From contig NZ_KZ626851.1 of the NCBI RefSeq assembly GCF_002911015.1, positions 1 through 64,000 of the forward strand: a DNA stretch of 64,000 bases. Direction: 5' to 3'. The stretch is from Streptomyces populi. Lineage in GTDB: Bacteria > Actinomycetota > Actinomycetes > Streptomycetales > Streptomycetaceae. Positions within the stretch are counted from its first letter, which is position 1. Each line of letters starts with the position of its first letter. A model generated the notes under the pieces. That model was given only the letters and a program-made list of their open reading frames with translations, was not told where the DNA came from and did no database searches. The position numbers and the translations under genes were made by a program. Shown in pieces: positions 16,705 through 25,408 of the stretch.

Positions 16705-18461
16705 GCCGTTCCCTCCACGGCGGCGCCCATCGCCGGAGCCGGGACCGTACCCTGTGCGTCACGCCGACGCCGTATCCGGCGGGCCAGCCATCGCACCGGC
16801 GCCGACCACACCGGGAAGGCCACCAGGGCGACCACGACGACCTCGACGACCGTGGTCCACGCCGGGGACAGCCACCCGTCCAGCAGGTCGCCGATCCGGG
16901 AGCGCCAGGCCAGCAGGGCGAGGACCAGGAAGCCGTACGTGCCGACGACGACCGCGAGACCGTACGCGGCCATGCCCGCCTGCCGCGGGCCGGGCCGACT
17001 GCCCGCGCGCAGGTCATGCCAGAGGCCCTTGCGGAAGTACGCGCTCGCCTCCTCGCGCAGCCGTGGCACCCGCAGTGCGTCGGTCAGGGCCTGGTAACCG
17101 TCCAGCGGCATCAGGGGGTTGAAGTTGTAGAGCGTGTTCAGATAGAGCCCGAAGGCCAGTTGGAAGAGGACGGCCGAGGCCGGTCCCGCGGGCAGGAAGG
17201 CCGCGCCCGCCGCGCACCAGCCGGCCAGCGCCGCCGTCGACAGCGGTCCGGACAGCGCCACGACGACCCGGGACCAGCGGGTGCCGAACCACATGTCGCT
17301 GGTGTCCACGAACGCGAACGGCATGCCCATCATGAGCAGGAACCCGCCGCGCCTGACCTTGCGGCCGTACGACTTCACGGCCAGCGCGTGCGTCAACTCG
17401 TGGACGACGAGGGCGGATATGTACCCGGCCGCGAGCAGCACCGGGCCCAGGACGCCCGCCCCGCCGAAGTCCAGCAGGTGCTGCCGGTCCTGGGCGACGA
17501 GGAACGCGGCCAGGCCGCCGATCACCGACAGCCAGACCAGCGTCACTCCGGTCCGGGTGAAGAACCGCCAACCGACGGCGTGGTAGACACGGGTGACGGA
17601 CCGGTCGATGCCGGGGACGGAGATCTCCAGCTTCAACAGCGTCCGGTACACGGCGTGTCCCAGGCGCCGCCAGCCCTTCCGCTCCGCTTCCTCGGGGCGG
17701 CCGGGCAGGCCGCGCAGCAGTCCGGCGTTCGCGAACGCCGCGAGGGCCGCTTCGATGCGCGGGAGGGCGAGCTCGCCGAAGCGGTCGGCGTACGCGAACA
17801 GCAGGTCCCGTACGGTGTTCTCGCCGTCGACCGCGTGCCAGAGGAAGACCTCGCGCTCGTCCAGTTCCAGGTACACGCCGGTACGGGTGTTGTTCAGCAC
17901 CCAGCGTGGTTCGCCGCGGTCGGTGGGTACTTGCTTGAGCGCCCAGCCGGAGCGGCGGCGGGGACGTGCGGTGAGCGGGCCGTTCGCCTCCGGTGCCGCC
18001 TCCTCCTGCGCGGCGGTGGGGAGTTGGGTGAGCTGGGTGCCGACGACCTGGGTGCGCTGGCCGATGTGGGCGTCGCGGGGCTGTTCGAACACCAGGCGTA
18101 CGTCGCCGACGGACAGCTCGGTGCCGTCGGCGAGGTGGGCCGCGCCGCCGTGCAGATCGACGCCGGCCACGGCCGTGCCGTTGAACGAGTCCAGGTCCTC
18201 GACCCGGAAGCCCGATTCGGTGCGGAGGATCCGGGCGTGGCTGCGCGACACGCTGGCGTCGCCCAGGACGACGTCGTTGTCCGCGCCCCGGCCCAGCGTG
18301 GTGACCGGGCCGGTGAGCGGGACGAGCAGGGTCGGGTCGTCCAGGCCGCGCAGGTGCGGCGCGGCGTACGACGTCGGTGCCGCACCGCGGCGCAGCGTGC
18401 CGCAGTGCAGGCAGTACGGGAAGTCGCGCCGCACGTGGACGCGGCAGGCGTGGCAGAGCAT
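16701..18461 (-). CDS. Zinc ribbon-FHA-PqqD-like-M50 protease fusion
   Basis: 586 aa in four parts. Residues 3-20 are a zinc ribbon (CHAC...CLHC). Residues 52-125 are an FHA domain (TLGRGADNDVVLGDASVSRSHA, SFNGT). Residues about 175-252 resemble PqqD/RiPP-recognition domains (WVLNNTRTGVYLELDEREVFLW...LLRGL). From about 300 a polytopic M50 site-2-type protease follows, with HELTH at 354-358 and NFNPLMPLDGYQAL at about 447-458 supplying the third zinc ligand. It would recognise a phosphorylated partner, bind a leader peptide and cleave in the membrane. It sits between the glycine-rich gene (8 bases) and the kinase gene (overlap). The combined role is inference. Confidence 0.88.
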   Translation of the reverse strand: MLCHACRVHVRRDFPYCLHCGTLRRGAAPTSYAAPHLRGLDDPTLLVPLTGPVTTLGRGADNDVVLGDASVSRSHARILRTESGFRVEDLDSFNGTAVAGVDLHGGAAHLADGTELSVGDVRLVFEQPRDAHIGQRTQVVGTQLTQLPTAAQEEAAPEANGPLTARPRRRSGWALKQVPTDRGEPRWVLNNTRTGVYLELDEREVFLWHAVDGENTVRDLLFAYADRFGELALPRIEAALAAFANAGLLRGLPGRPEEAERKGWRRLGHAVYRTLLKLEISVPGIDRSVTRVYHAVGWRFFTRTGVTLVWLSVIGGLAAFLVAQDRQHLLDFGGAGVLGPVLLAAGYISALVVHELTHALAVKSYGRKVRRGGFLLMMGMPFAFVDTSDMWFGTRWSRVVVALSGPLSTAALAGWCAAGAAFLPAGPASAVLFQLAFGLYLNTLYNFNPLMPLDGYQALTDALRVPRLREEASAYFRKGLWHDLRAGSRPGPRQAGMAAYGLAVVVGTYGFLVLALLAWRSRIGDLLDGWLSPAWTTVVEVVVVALVAFPVWSAPVRWLARRIRRRRDAQGTVPAPAMGAAVEGTA

Positions 18462-18469
18462 GGGCCGGC

Positions 18470-19870
18470 TCAGCCCGCGCCGGATCCGCTGATGAACGTC
18501 CCGTCGGTGAAGCCGCCGTCGGTGTCGGGCGCGGAGGGCGAGAGGTGGGTGGAGATGCTCCCGAGGCCGGGGGCGCTCACACCGCCGCGCATGCGCTCGG
18601 TGCCGTCGACCATGCCCGTGCGGCCACCGCCGCCGTCGCCCCCGTCGCCGCCGCCGGGTTCTCCGCCGCCGCCACCGGGCCGACGTCCGGTGTTCTCCTG
18701 GCTGCCACCGCCGTCGCCCCCGTCGCCGCCGCCGGGTTCTCCGCCGCCGCCACCCGGTCGGCGTCCGGTGTTCTCCTGGTCGCCGCCGCCGCTGCCACCG
18801 CCTTCACCGCCACCGCCGCCGCCGGAGCCGCCGTCGTGACCGTGGCCACCGCCCTCTTCGCCGCCCCCGCCGTCGCCGCCACCGGACCCTCCGCCGTCGC
18901 CACCGCCGGAGCCGCCGTGGCCGCCGCCTTCACCGCCACCGGAACCGCCGTGGCCGGAGCCACCGTCACCGGTTCCGCCGCCGCCCTCACCGCCGCCGCT
19001 CCCGCCGCCCTCACCACCGCCGCTCCCGCCGCCCTCACCACCGCCACCCGGTCGGCGTCCGGTGTTCTCCTGGTCGCCGCCGCCACCACCGCCGCTGTCG
19101 CCGCCCCCGCCGCCGTCGCCGCCCTCGCCACGGTCGTAGATACCGCCGTGTCCGAAGTGGCCGGCGTCGCCGCCGTCCTCGCCGCCGAAGCCGCCGCCGT
19201 GACCTCCGAATCCGCCGAGGTCGCCACCGCCACCGCCGTCACCGAAACCGCCACCGTTACCGCCGTCACCGAAGCCGCCGCCGAACCCACCGTCGGTACC
19301 GCCGTCACCGAAGCCGCCGAAGTCGCCCGAGCCACCCTCGAGGCCCCCACCGTCGTGCCCCCCGAGCCCGCCGATGTCTGTCCCGGCTTCGTTCCCGAAC
19401 TCTCCGAAGTCACCGAACTCACCGAATCCGCCGCTCACGTCGGCCGGTGACTCCTGGACCAGCCCGCCGCCGAGCAGGCTCTGGGTACCGGTGGCAGGGA
19501 CGTCGAAGCCGTCGGCGCTCTCGTGGCCGTCAGCGGGAACCGGCAGGTCGGTGGTGTGATCGACGGTTGCCTGATCGACGGAGGCGTGATCACCGGGCAG
19601 GTGGTCGACCGGGACATGCGGAACGTCATGGTGTGCCAACGCGTGTGCGGCGCTCCCGAAGAACAGGGACGACTTGGACAGTCGCGGGTCGAGTGCGGCC
19701 GGTCCCTCGCCGGTGCCGGATTCGACGCGGAGGGCGCGGAGTTCGCCGACCTGCGCGGGTGTCAGACCGAGTCTTCGGGCCACCTCCTCGGTGTCGCCGT
19801 CGAGTTCGGCTCTGAAGGCCGGGTCGACGGCAAGGCGGGTCATGGCATCGCGAAAGGCGTTGTCGGTCAT
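18470..19870 (-). CDS. Glycine-rich repeat protein with leader-like N terminus
   Basis: 466 aa. Residues 1-48 are helical, with DPAFRAEL...EEVARRLGLTPAQV, resembling the helical leaders of Nif11- or LigA-like peptide precursors. Residues 65-145 are His/Asp-rich; from about 146 the chain is mainly Gly with Asp, Glu, Phe and His. QENTGRRPGGGG occurs three times (starting at 267, 365 and 391), the last two in perfect 26-residue tandem. No signal peptide or membrane helix is visible. The ATG at 19870 is preferred over an upstream start because family-like sequence begins there and GAGG precedes it. It may be the substrate of the adjacent PqqD-M50 protein; identity as a precursor is not proven. 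Confidence 0.75.
   Translation of the reverse strand: MTDNAFRDAMTRLAVDPAFRAELDGDTEEVARRLGLTPAQVGELRALRVESGTGEGPAALDPRLSKSSLFFGSAAHALAHHDVPHVPVDHLPGDHASVDQATVDHTTDLPVPADGHESADGFDVPATGTQSLLGGGLVQESPADVSGGFGEFGDFGEFGNEAGTDIGGLGGHDGGGLEGGSGDFGGFGDGGTDGGFGGGFGDGGNGGGFGDGGGGGDLGGFGGHGGGFGGEDGGDAGHFGHGGIYDRGEGGDGGGGGDSGGGGGGDQENTGRRPGGGGEGGGSGGGEGGGSGGGEGGGGTGDGGSGHGGSGGGEGGGHGGSGGGDGGGSGGGDGGGGEEGGGHGHDGGSGGGGGGEGGGSGGGDQENTGRRPGGGGGEPGGGDGGDGGGSQENTGRRPGGGGGEPGGGDGGDGGGGRTGMVDGTERMRGGVSAPGLGSISTHLSPSAPDTDGGFTDGTFISGSGAG
18623..18778 (-). repeat. 78-bp tandem repeat, two copies
   Basis: Two copies (18701-18778 and 18623-18700) encode 26-residue units beginning QENTGRRP. A third copy of the first 12 codons lies at 19037-19072. 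The long GGN-rich coding tract around them is prone to recombination and to assembly error. Confidence 0.8.
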
Positions 19871-20279
19871 GTCCTCGGGTCTCCGTGGGTCTGCGTACGC
19901 TGCTGCTGATCCCGGCGGAGCTGAGGATCCCCCTGACCGACGGCACCTGCCATTTCCGGCCATCCCCACCGATGCCTGCACGGACGGTTATAAGGGGCAT
20001 GGCATGGCCCGCGCAAGGCCAGGAGCAGTACACCTCGCCGAATATGCCTCCGGAAAGGGCCGGTCGTTCCGGTCGCGCACCGATCGGATACGGCCACCGG
20101 TGAGGCGGCCCGGACGGTCACACCGACCGGGGGAACACCGCATCGATCCGCTGAACAGCTCACGGCCTTTCTGGAAGCTGCACGACAAACTCCTCGCCCC
20201 GGGCGTGTCCGTGGCCCGGTCCGCCACGTTGGTGAATCGGTACCCGCACGAGTTCGCCCCACGGCAGTGGGCTACCCGG
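19871..20279. other. Intergenic region between two divergent operons
   Basis: It should hold the promoters of the leftward kinase/M50 locus and of the rightward mini-gene chain. A TATAAG-like hexamer lies near 19989. Open frames here lack ribosome-binding sites and recognisable domains. Confidence 0.35.
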
Positions 20280-20326
20280 ATGACGTCACGAACCACTGTC
20301 CGGGCACTTCCATCAGGAGGCACTCG

Positions 20327-20377
20327 ATGAACTCATCGACACGCATCGGCACCATCGACCTCGGGGTGATGCAGTGA
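20327..20377 (+). CDS. Micro-ORF, 16 aa (first of a coupled chain)
   Basis: ATG preceded by AGGAGG at ideal spacing, the best ribosome-binding site in the neighbourhood. It encodes MNSSTRIGTIDLGVMQ. Its start overlaps the stop of another 16-codon frame (20280-20330, ATGA) and its stop overlaps the next start (GTGA). It could be a leader peptide that delivers ribosomes to the next gene, or a peptide product. No family recognised. Confidence 0.35.
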   Translation: MNSSTRIGTIDLGVMQ

Positions 20378-20499
20378 GCGAGATCGCCGACTTCCCGCAC
20401 GCACGCCACGAGCCGGAGACCGACGTCGGCACCTCCGGGTCCGTCGCTCGGCCGTTCGCCCGGAACCCCGATCACCACGGTGAGGAATGGGCGCCATGA
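20374..20499 (+). CDS. Small hypothetical protein, 41 aa
   Basis: GTG start overlapping the previous stop (GTGA) and TGA stop overlapping the next ATG (ATGA). The product is acidic and His-rich (begins MSEIADFPHARHE, ends HHGEEWAP) with no cysteine, membrane segment or known domain. Support comes from the chained overlaps and GC-rich third positions. Function unknown. Confidence 0.4.
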   Translation: MSEIADFPHARHEPETDVGTSGSVARPFARNPDHHGEEWAP

Positions 20500-20834
20500 G
20501 CAGCGGGACGCTGCTCGACCTCGCCTGGGACTACGAGAGCGAAGCGGCAGGTCTGCTGGTGTGGCAGCGCGACCGGCGGGCGCTCCTGGAGTCGGCGAGG
20601 CTGTTCCGGCGCATGGTCTGCAACCGTGAGGCGGTCGACCCCGGCAGGATCGCCATCACCTGGACGATGCTCATCGACATCCCCCAGCGCTGGTGTCACC
20701 AACACGGCTACCGAGCCGTCGCGGGGCACGGCGGATACGTCATCCAACGCGGTGACGAGGCGATGATCATCGCGGGGCCGGGGGACACGCTCCGCTGGGA
20801 CGGGCAGCGGATCACCGTGGAAAGAGAGCCGTGA
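20496..20834 (+). CDS. Conserved-looking hypothetical protein, 112 aa
   Basis: Not recognised. The protein is soluble with mixed alpha/beta character: helical LLDLAWDYESEAAGLLVWQRDRRALLESARLFRRMV, then GRIAITWTMLIDIPQRWCHQHGY and a beta-rich end (YVIQRGDEAMIIAGPGDTLRW). Of two ATGs, the one at 20496 is favoured: GAGG sits ten bases before it, it forms an ATGA overlap with the preceding small gene, and the ATG at 20487 is only one base from GAGG. The stop again overlaps a following GTG. It is the largest member of a chain of coupled mini-genes. Confidence 0.65.
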   Translation: MSSGTLLDLAWDYESEAAGLLVWQRDRRALLESARLFRRMVCNREAVDPGRIAITWTMLIDIPQRWCHQHGYRAVAGHGGYVIQRGDEAMIIAGPGDTLRWDGQRITVEREP

Positions 20835-20926
20835 CGTTCCCGCCGTGGGGGCGTGAGCCGCCCGTCGACGGCTTCGACGACGACGGCGACTGTGAATCCG
20901 CCGGCCGCGGACCGCCTCGGCTGTGA
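20831..20926 (+). CDS. Possible micro-ORF, 31 aa, coupled by GTGA
   Basis: GTG overlaps the stop of the 112-aa gene. Product begins MTFPPWGREPP and is acidic in the middle (GFDDDGDCE). A competing frame from 20892 has good third-position GC and a CEVCAAL motif, but runs without a stop into the lpqY leader. Only one of the two can be real; neither is recognised. Confidence 0.25.
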   Translation: MTFPPWGREPPVDGFDDDGDCESAGRGPPRL

Positions 20927-21073
20927 GGTGTGCGCCGCGCTCCGGGCGGCCGATCGGATGATCATCGGTGAGGCGTGCGGGCGTGAGGCCGGGCGCGGAC
21001 TTAATGTGTCGCGCATTCGACGTTTCGTTCGTTCTGTCCGGATTCTCGGTCCTGGTCAGGAAGGAGTGTGCGG

Positions 21074-22345
21074 GTGGCGCGTCTGTTCGGTGTCCGGGGC
21101 CTCCCGCGGATCCTGCTCGCCCTGTGCCTGTCGGCGGCTCCGCTGGCCGGCTGCGGTGGCGGGGGCGGTGGGCCGGTCACGCTCAACTGGTACAACTTCC
21201 CTGACGATTCAGGTGCGTTGGCCAGTGCGGCCAGTGTCTGTTCCAAGCAGTCCGGCGGGCGTTACCGGATCAGCTACAACAAGCTGCCCCGCACCGCGGA
21301 CGGACAGCGCCAGCAACTGGTGCGTCGGCTGGCCGCCAAGGACGACACGGTCGACATCATCGGGCTGGACGTCACCTGGCCCGCCGAGTTCGCGGAAGCC
21401 AAATGGATCCTGCCGTGGACCGGGAGCAATCGCACCACGGCCATGCGGGACACCCTGGAGGTTCCGCTGCGGACGGCCACGTGGAAGGGCCGGCTGTACG
21501 CCGTCCCGTACAACACGAACACCCAGCTGCTCTGGTACCGCAAGGACCTGGTGCCCGAGCCGCCCGAGACGTGGGCCGAGATGCTCCTGATGGCCGGACG
21601 TCTGGCGAAGCAGGGCAAGCCGCACTACGTGGAGATCCAGGGCGCCCAGTACGAAGGACTCACGGTCTGGTTCAACACGCTGGTGGAGAGTGCGGGCGGT
21701 TCCATCCTGAACGCCACCGCCACGGCTCCCTCGTTGGGCCCGCCCGCCGTGCGCGCGGCCTCCGTCATGAAGGCGCTGGCCACCTCGGCCGCGGCCGACC
21801 CGTCCCTGTCCAACCAGATGGAGGACCAGAACCGCCTGGCCATGGAGTCCGGCAGCGCGGCTTTCGAGCTCAACTATCCCTTCGTGTATCCCTCGATGAA
21901 GGCGAACAACCCCGAGCTCTTCAAGCAGTTCCGGTGGGCGCCCTACCCGGCGGTCGAAAGGGGCAGGCCGGCCAAGCCCACGATCGGCGGCATCGACCTG
22001 GCCGTCGGCGCCTACTCCCGTCACTCCGACTTCGCCTTCGAGGCGGCGCTGTGCCTGCGGAACCGGCAGAACCAGTTGACCGCGGCACTCAAGGGAGGCC
22101 TCCCGCCCACGCTCCGCCCGCTCTACTCGGACCCCTCCCTGGTCAAGAACTACCCCTTCGCCTCCACCGTTCTGGCCTCCCTGGAGAACGCCAGCATCCG
22201 GCCCAAGACCCCCGCGTACCAGAACGTGTCCATCGCGATCTCGCACACCCTGTCCCCGCCGAACGGGATCGACCCCAGGCCGGACGTGCAGAAGATCGGT
22301 GACCAGATCAAGGACGCCCTCGCCTCGAAGGGGCTGATCCCGTGA
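21074..22345 (+). CDS. lpqY: LpqY-like trehalose-binding lipoprotein
   Basis: 423 aa, family 1 extracellular solute-binding protein of an ABC importer. Lipobox LAGC puts the lipidated cysteine at residue 27. The body closely parallels mycobacterial LpqY, including [29 protein letters not shown] and the SPP-IDP ending. The GTG at 21074 is chosen because AAGGAG lies seven bases before it; the GTG at 21068 is too close. It binds trehalose or a related disaccharide at the outer membrane face and delivers it to SugA/SugB. The stop overlaps sugA (GTGA), making it first in a four-gene operon. Confidence 0.88.
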   Translation: MARLFGVRGLPRILLALCLSAAPLAGCGGGGGGPVTLNWYNFPDDSGALASAASVCSKQSGGRYRISYNKLPRTADGQRQQLVRRLAAKDDTVDIIGLDVTWPAEFAEAKWILPWTGSNRTTAMRDTLEVPLRTATWKGRLYAVPYNTNTQLLWYRKDLVPEPPETWAEMLLMAGRLAKQGKPHYVEIQGAQYEGLTVWFNTLVESAGGSILNATATAPSLGPPAVRAASVMKALATSAAADPSLSNQMEDQNRLAMESGSAAFELNYPFVYPSMKANNPELFKQFRWAPYPAVERGRPAKPTIGGIDLAVGAYSRHSDFAFEAALCLRNRQNQLTAALKGGLPPTLRPLYSDPSLVKNYPFASTVLASLENASIRPKTPAYQNVSIAISHTLSPPNGIDPRPDVQKIGDQIKDALASKGLIP

Positions 22346-23283
22346 CCCAGTCGGCTCCGACCGCTCCGCAGGACGCACAGGCGCCCAAAGGCAACCGCCC
22401 CCTGTCCGAAGGGGCCCGGCAGGAGCGCCGGCTGGGCTGGATGCTGTGCGCGCCCGCCGTGATCGTCATGCTCGCCGTCACCGCCTATCCCATCGTCTAC
22501 GCCGTCTACCTCTCGCTCCAGCGATACGACCTGCGGTTCCCGCAACAAGCGGAATTCGTCGGCCTCAGCAACTACGGCGCGGTACTGTCCTCCGAGTTCT
22601 GGTGGGAGGCCCTGTGGGTGACGGTGTTCATCACCCTGGTCTCCGTGGCCGTGGAACTCGTCCTCGGATTCGCCCTAGCGCTGGTCATGCACCGTGCGAT
22701 CTTCGGCCGCGGGACGGTTCGCACCGCCATCCTGGTCCCGTACGGCATCGTCACCGTGGTCGCCGCCTACTCCTGGCAGTACGCCTGGACCCCGGACACC
22801 GGCTACCTGGCCGCTCTCCTGCCCTCGGGTTCCGCGCCCCTCACCGAACACTGGCCCGCCATCGGTCTGATCATCCTGGCCGAGGTGTGGAAGACCACGC
22901 CCTTCATGGCCCTGCTGCTGCTCGCCGGCCTCGCCCTGGTGCCGGAGGAGACGCTGCGCGCGGCCCAGGTGGACGGAGCCGGAGCCTGGCAGCGCTTCTT
23001 CCTGGTGACCGTGCCCCTGATGAAGCCGGCCATCCTGGTCGCCCTGCTCTTCCGCACCCTGGACGCCTTCCGGATCTTCGACAACATCTACATCCTCACC
23101 TCCGGCGCGCACGGCACCGGCTCGGTGTCCATCCTGGGCTACGACAACCTCTTCACCGCGCTCAACCTCGGCATCGGCTCGGCCATCTCCGTACTCATCT
23201 TCCTGTGCGTGGCGTTGATCGCCTTCGCCTTCATCAAACTCTTCGGGGCAGCCGCTCCCGGTGCCCAGGAAGGGGGACGCTGA
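22342..23283 (+). CDS. sugA: ABC sugar permease SugA-like
   Basis: 313 aa, binding-protein-dependent permease of the MalF type with six membrane helices. The EAA loop reads [26 protein letters not shown], the contact site for the ATPase. It overlaps lpqY by four bases and its stop shares a base with the next start (TGATG). With SugB it forms the membrane channel of the trehalose-type importer. A proline/glutamine-rich cytoplasmic N terminus of about 30 residues is dispensable in the family. Confidence 0.9.
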   Translation: MTQSAPTAPQDAQAPKGNRPLSEGARQERRLGWMLCAPAVIVMLAVTAYPIVYAVYLSLQRYDLRFPQQAEFVGLSNYGAVLSSEFWWEALWVTVFITLVSVAVELVLGFALALVMHRAIFGRGTVRTAILVPYGIVTVVAAYSWQYAWTPDTGYLAALLPSGSAPLTEHWPAIGLIILAEVWKTTPFMALLLLAGLALVPEETLRAAQVDGAGAWQRFFLVTVPLMKPAILVALLFRTLDAFRIFDNIYILTSGAHGTGSVSILGYDNLFTALNLGIGSAISVLIFLCVALIAFAFIKLFGAAAPGAQEGGR

Positions 23284-24116
23284 TGTCCGCCACCGGACGA
23301 CGACGCGTGTCGCAGTGGGCCGTGGTCAACATCCTCGTGATCGCCTACGCCCTGTTCCCGGTCTGGTGGATCATCGCCCTGTCCTTCAAGGAGCCCAGCA
23401 CCCTCACCGACGGCAACTTCATCCCGACCGACTGGACGTGGGAGAACTACCGCGGGATCTTCCAGACCTCCGAGTTCACCCGCGCACTGATCAACTCCAT
23501 CGGCATCGCCCTCATCTCCACGGTGATCGCGGTCGTGCTGGGCACCATGGCGGCCTACGCCGTGGCCAGGCTCCGCTTTCCCGGCAAGAGCCTGCTGATC
23601 GGGATGTCGCTGCTGATCGCCATGTTCCCCCCGATCTCGTTGGTCTCGCCCTTGTTCAACATCGAGCGGATCATCGGCATCTTCGACACCTGGACCGGTT
23701 TGATCATCCCGTACATGACCTTCTCCCTGCCGCTCGCCATCTACACCCTGTCGGCCTTCTTCCGGGAGATCCCCTGGGACCTGGAGAAGGCGGCCAAGGT
23801 GGACGGCGCCACCCCGGCGCAGGCGTTCCGGCTGGTGATCGCTCCGCTCGCGGCACCGGGAGTGTTCACCACGGCGATCCTGGTGTTCATCTTCTGCTGG
23901 AACGACTTCCTCTTCGCGATCTCGCTGACCTCGACCTCGGCGGCCCGGACCGTGCCGGCGGCCATCGCCTTCTTCACCGGAAGCAGTCAGTTCGCCCAGC
24001 CCACCGGTTCGATCGCCGCCGCCGCCGTGGTGATCACCATCCCCATCATCGTCTTCGTGCTGCTCTTCCAGCGGCGCATCGTGGCCGGGCTCACCTCCGG
24101 AGCCGTCAAGGGCTGA
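23283..24116 (+). CDS. sugB: ABC sugar permease SugB-like
   Basis: 277 aa, MalG-type permease with six membrane helices. The EAA loop is [32 protein letters not shown]; the C-terminal [15 protein letters not shown] is the family signature ending. It starts one base inside the sugA stop, so translation is coupled. The partner of SugA; 38 bases separate it from the ATPase gene. Confidence 0.92.
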   Translation: MSATGRRRVSQWAVVNILVIAYALFPVWWIIALSFKEPSTLTDGNFIPTDWTWENYRGIFQTSEFTRALINSIGIALISTVIAVVLGTMAAYAVARLRFPGKSLLIGMSLLIAMFPPISLVSPLFNIERIIGIFDTWTGLIIPYMTFSLPLAIYTLSAFFREIPWDLEKAAKVDGATPAQAFRLVIAPLAAPGVFTTAILVFIFCWNDFLFAISLTSTSAARTVPAAIAFFTGSSQFAQPTGSIAAAAVVITIPIIVFVLLFQRRIVAGLTSGAVKG

Positions 24117-24154
24117 CCGGCGGCAGCCGTTCGTCAGGACAAGAAGGACCGACC

Positions 24155-25351
24155 GTGGCAGAGATCGTTCTCGAAGGCATCACCAAGCGCTACCCCGATG
24201 GTGCGGTGGCGGTGAAGGACGTCAACCTCAGTGTCGGGGACGGCGAGTTCGTCATCCTCGTCGGCCCCTCCGGCTGCGGCAAGTCCACCACCCTCAACAT
24301 GATCGCGGGGCTGGAGGACATCACCGAGGGAACCCTTCGGATCGACGGACAGGTCGTCAACGACAAGACTCCGAAGGACCGCGACATCGCCATGGTCTTC
24401 CAGAGCTACGCCCTCTACCCGCACATGAGCGTGCGCGACAACATGGGCTTCGCGCTCCGGCTGGCCAAAGTGGACAAGGCGACCATCCGGGAGAAGGTCG
24501 AAGAGGCCGCCCGCATCCTCGACCTGACCGAACACCTGGACCGCAAGCCCGCCAACCTCTCCGGCGGCCAGCGCCAACGCGTGGCCATGGGGCGGGCCAT
24601 CGTGCGCGATCCCAAGGCCTTCTTGATGGACGAGCCGCTGTCCAACCTGGACGCGAAGCTCCGGGTCCAGATGCGCACCCAGATCTCCCGCCTCCAGCAA
24701 CGCCTGGGCAGCACCACGATCTACGTCACCCACGACCAGACCGAAGCCATGACGCTGGGGGACCGGGTGGTGGTGATGCGCGGCGGAGTCGTGCAACAGA
24801 TCGGGACCCCGCAGCACCTCTACGACCAGCCGGAGAACCTCTTCGTCGCCGGGTTCATCGGATCGCCCGCGATGAACTTCCTGCACGCCACACTGGAGGA
24901 AGGCCGCCTGCGCACGTCGGTGGGCGACCTCGGCCTCGGCGACCGACTGCGCCGCGCCCTCGAGCGGCACGACGCCCCCCGGGACCTGATCGTGGGGCTG
25001 CGCCCGGAAGCCTTCGAGGACGCAGCCCTGGTGGACCGGGGCAAGATCGGATCGGGTACGACCTTCGGCGTGGACATCGACGTGGTCGAATCCCTGGGAT
25101 CCGATGTCTACGCCTATTTCACCGAGGACGAGTGGCAGCCCACCGCCACCTCCGAACTCGCCGAACTCGCGGCCGACTCGGGGACGGCCGACACCGGCGC
25201 GGGCGGGCACCAGATCGTCACCCGTCTCAACGCCTCGACACAGGTGCGTGAGGGCAGCCGGGCCGAACTCTGGGTGGACACGACCAAGATGCACGTCTTC
25301 GACCCGGCCTCCGGAGCCAACCTGACGCTGTCCGAGGAGCCCGCCGACTGA
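24155..25351 (+). CDS. sugC: ABC transporter ATPase SugC-like
   Basis: 398 aa. Walker A GPSGCGKST, Q-loop VFQSYALYPHM, signature LSGGQRQR, Walker B AFLMDEP and switch His (THDQTEAMTLGDR) are all present; the last 150 residues are the MalK-type regulatory OB fold. Sequence follows mycobacterial SugC closely (APKDRDIAMVF, GSPAMNF, GANLT). In Streptomyces one ATPase, MsiK, often serves several sugar importers; a dedicated ATPase in the operon suggests this importer is self-contained. The GTG start follows AAGGA at good distance. Confidence 0.9.
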   Translation: MAEIVLEGITKRYPDGAVAVKDVNLSVGDGEFVILVGPSGCGKSTTLNMIAGLEDITEGTLRIDGQVVNDKTPKDRDIAMVFQSYALYPHMSVRDNMGFALRLAKVDKATIREKVEEAARILDLTEHLDRKPANLSGGQRQRVAMGRAIVRDPKAFLMDEPLSNLDAKLRVQMRTQISRLQQRLGSTTIYVTHDQTEAMTLGDRVVVMRGGVVQQIGTPQHLYDQPENLFVAGFIGSPAMNFLHATLEEGRLRTSVGDLGLGDRLRRALERHDAPRDLIVGLRPEAFEDAALVDRGKIGSGTTFGVDIDVVESLGSDVYAYFTEDEWQPTATSELAELAADSGTADTGAGGHQIVTRLNASTQVREGSRAELWVDTTKMHVFDPASGANLTLSEEPAD

Positions 25352-25408
25352 CCGGCAGGAGCGGACTCGGCCGCGGCGGTTCTCCCCGTACCCTCCGGGC
25401 CGCGGGAC

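Noticed and set aside
13298..17017. A 1239-codon minus-strand frame
   Set aside because: Only the part from 15091 is a real protein; the rest is the out-of-frame shadow of the kinase and M50 genes.
18600..19100. Regular repeats that could look like a CRISPR array
   Set aside because: Repeats are in coding phase, have no unique spacers, and translate to the same Gly-rich units.
18377..19450. Long plus-strand Ala/Thr/Val-rich frame opposite the Gly-rich gene
   Set aside because: Pure reverse-strand reading of Gly codons; no start signal, no domain, low complexity.
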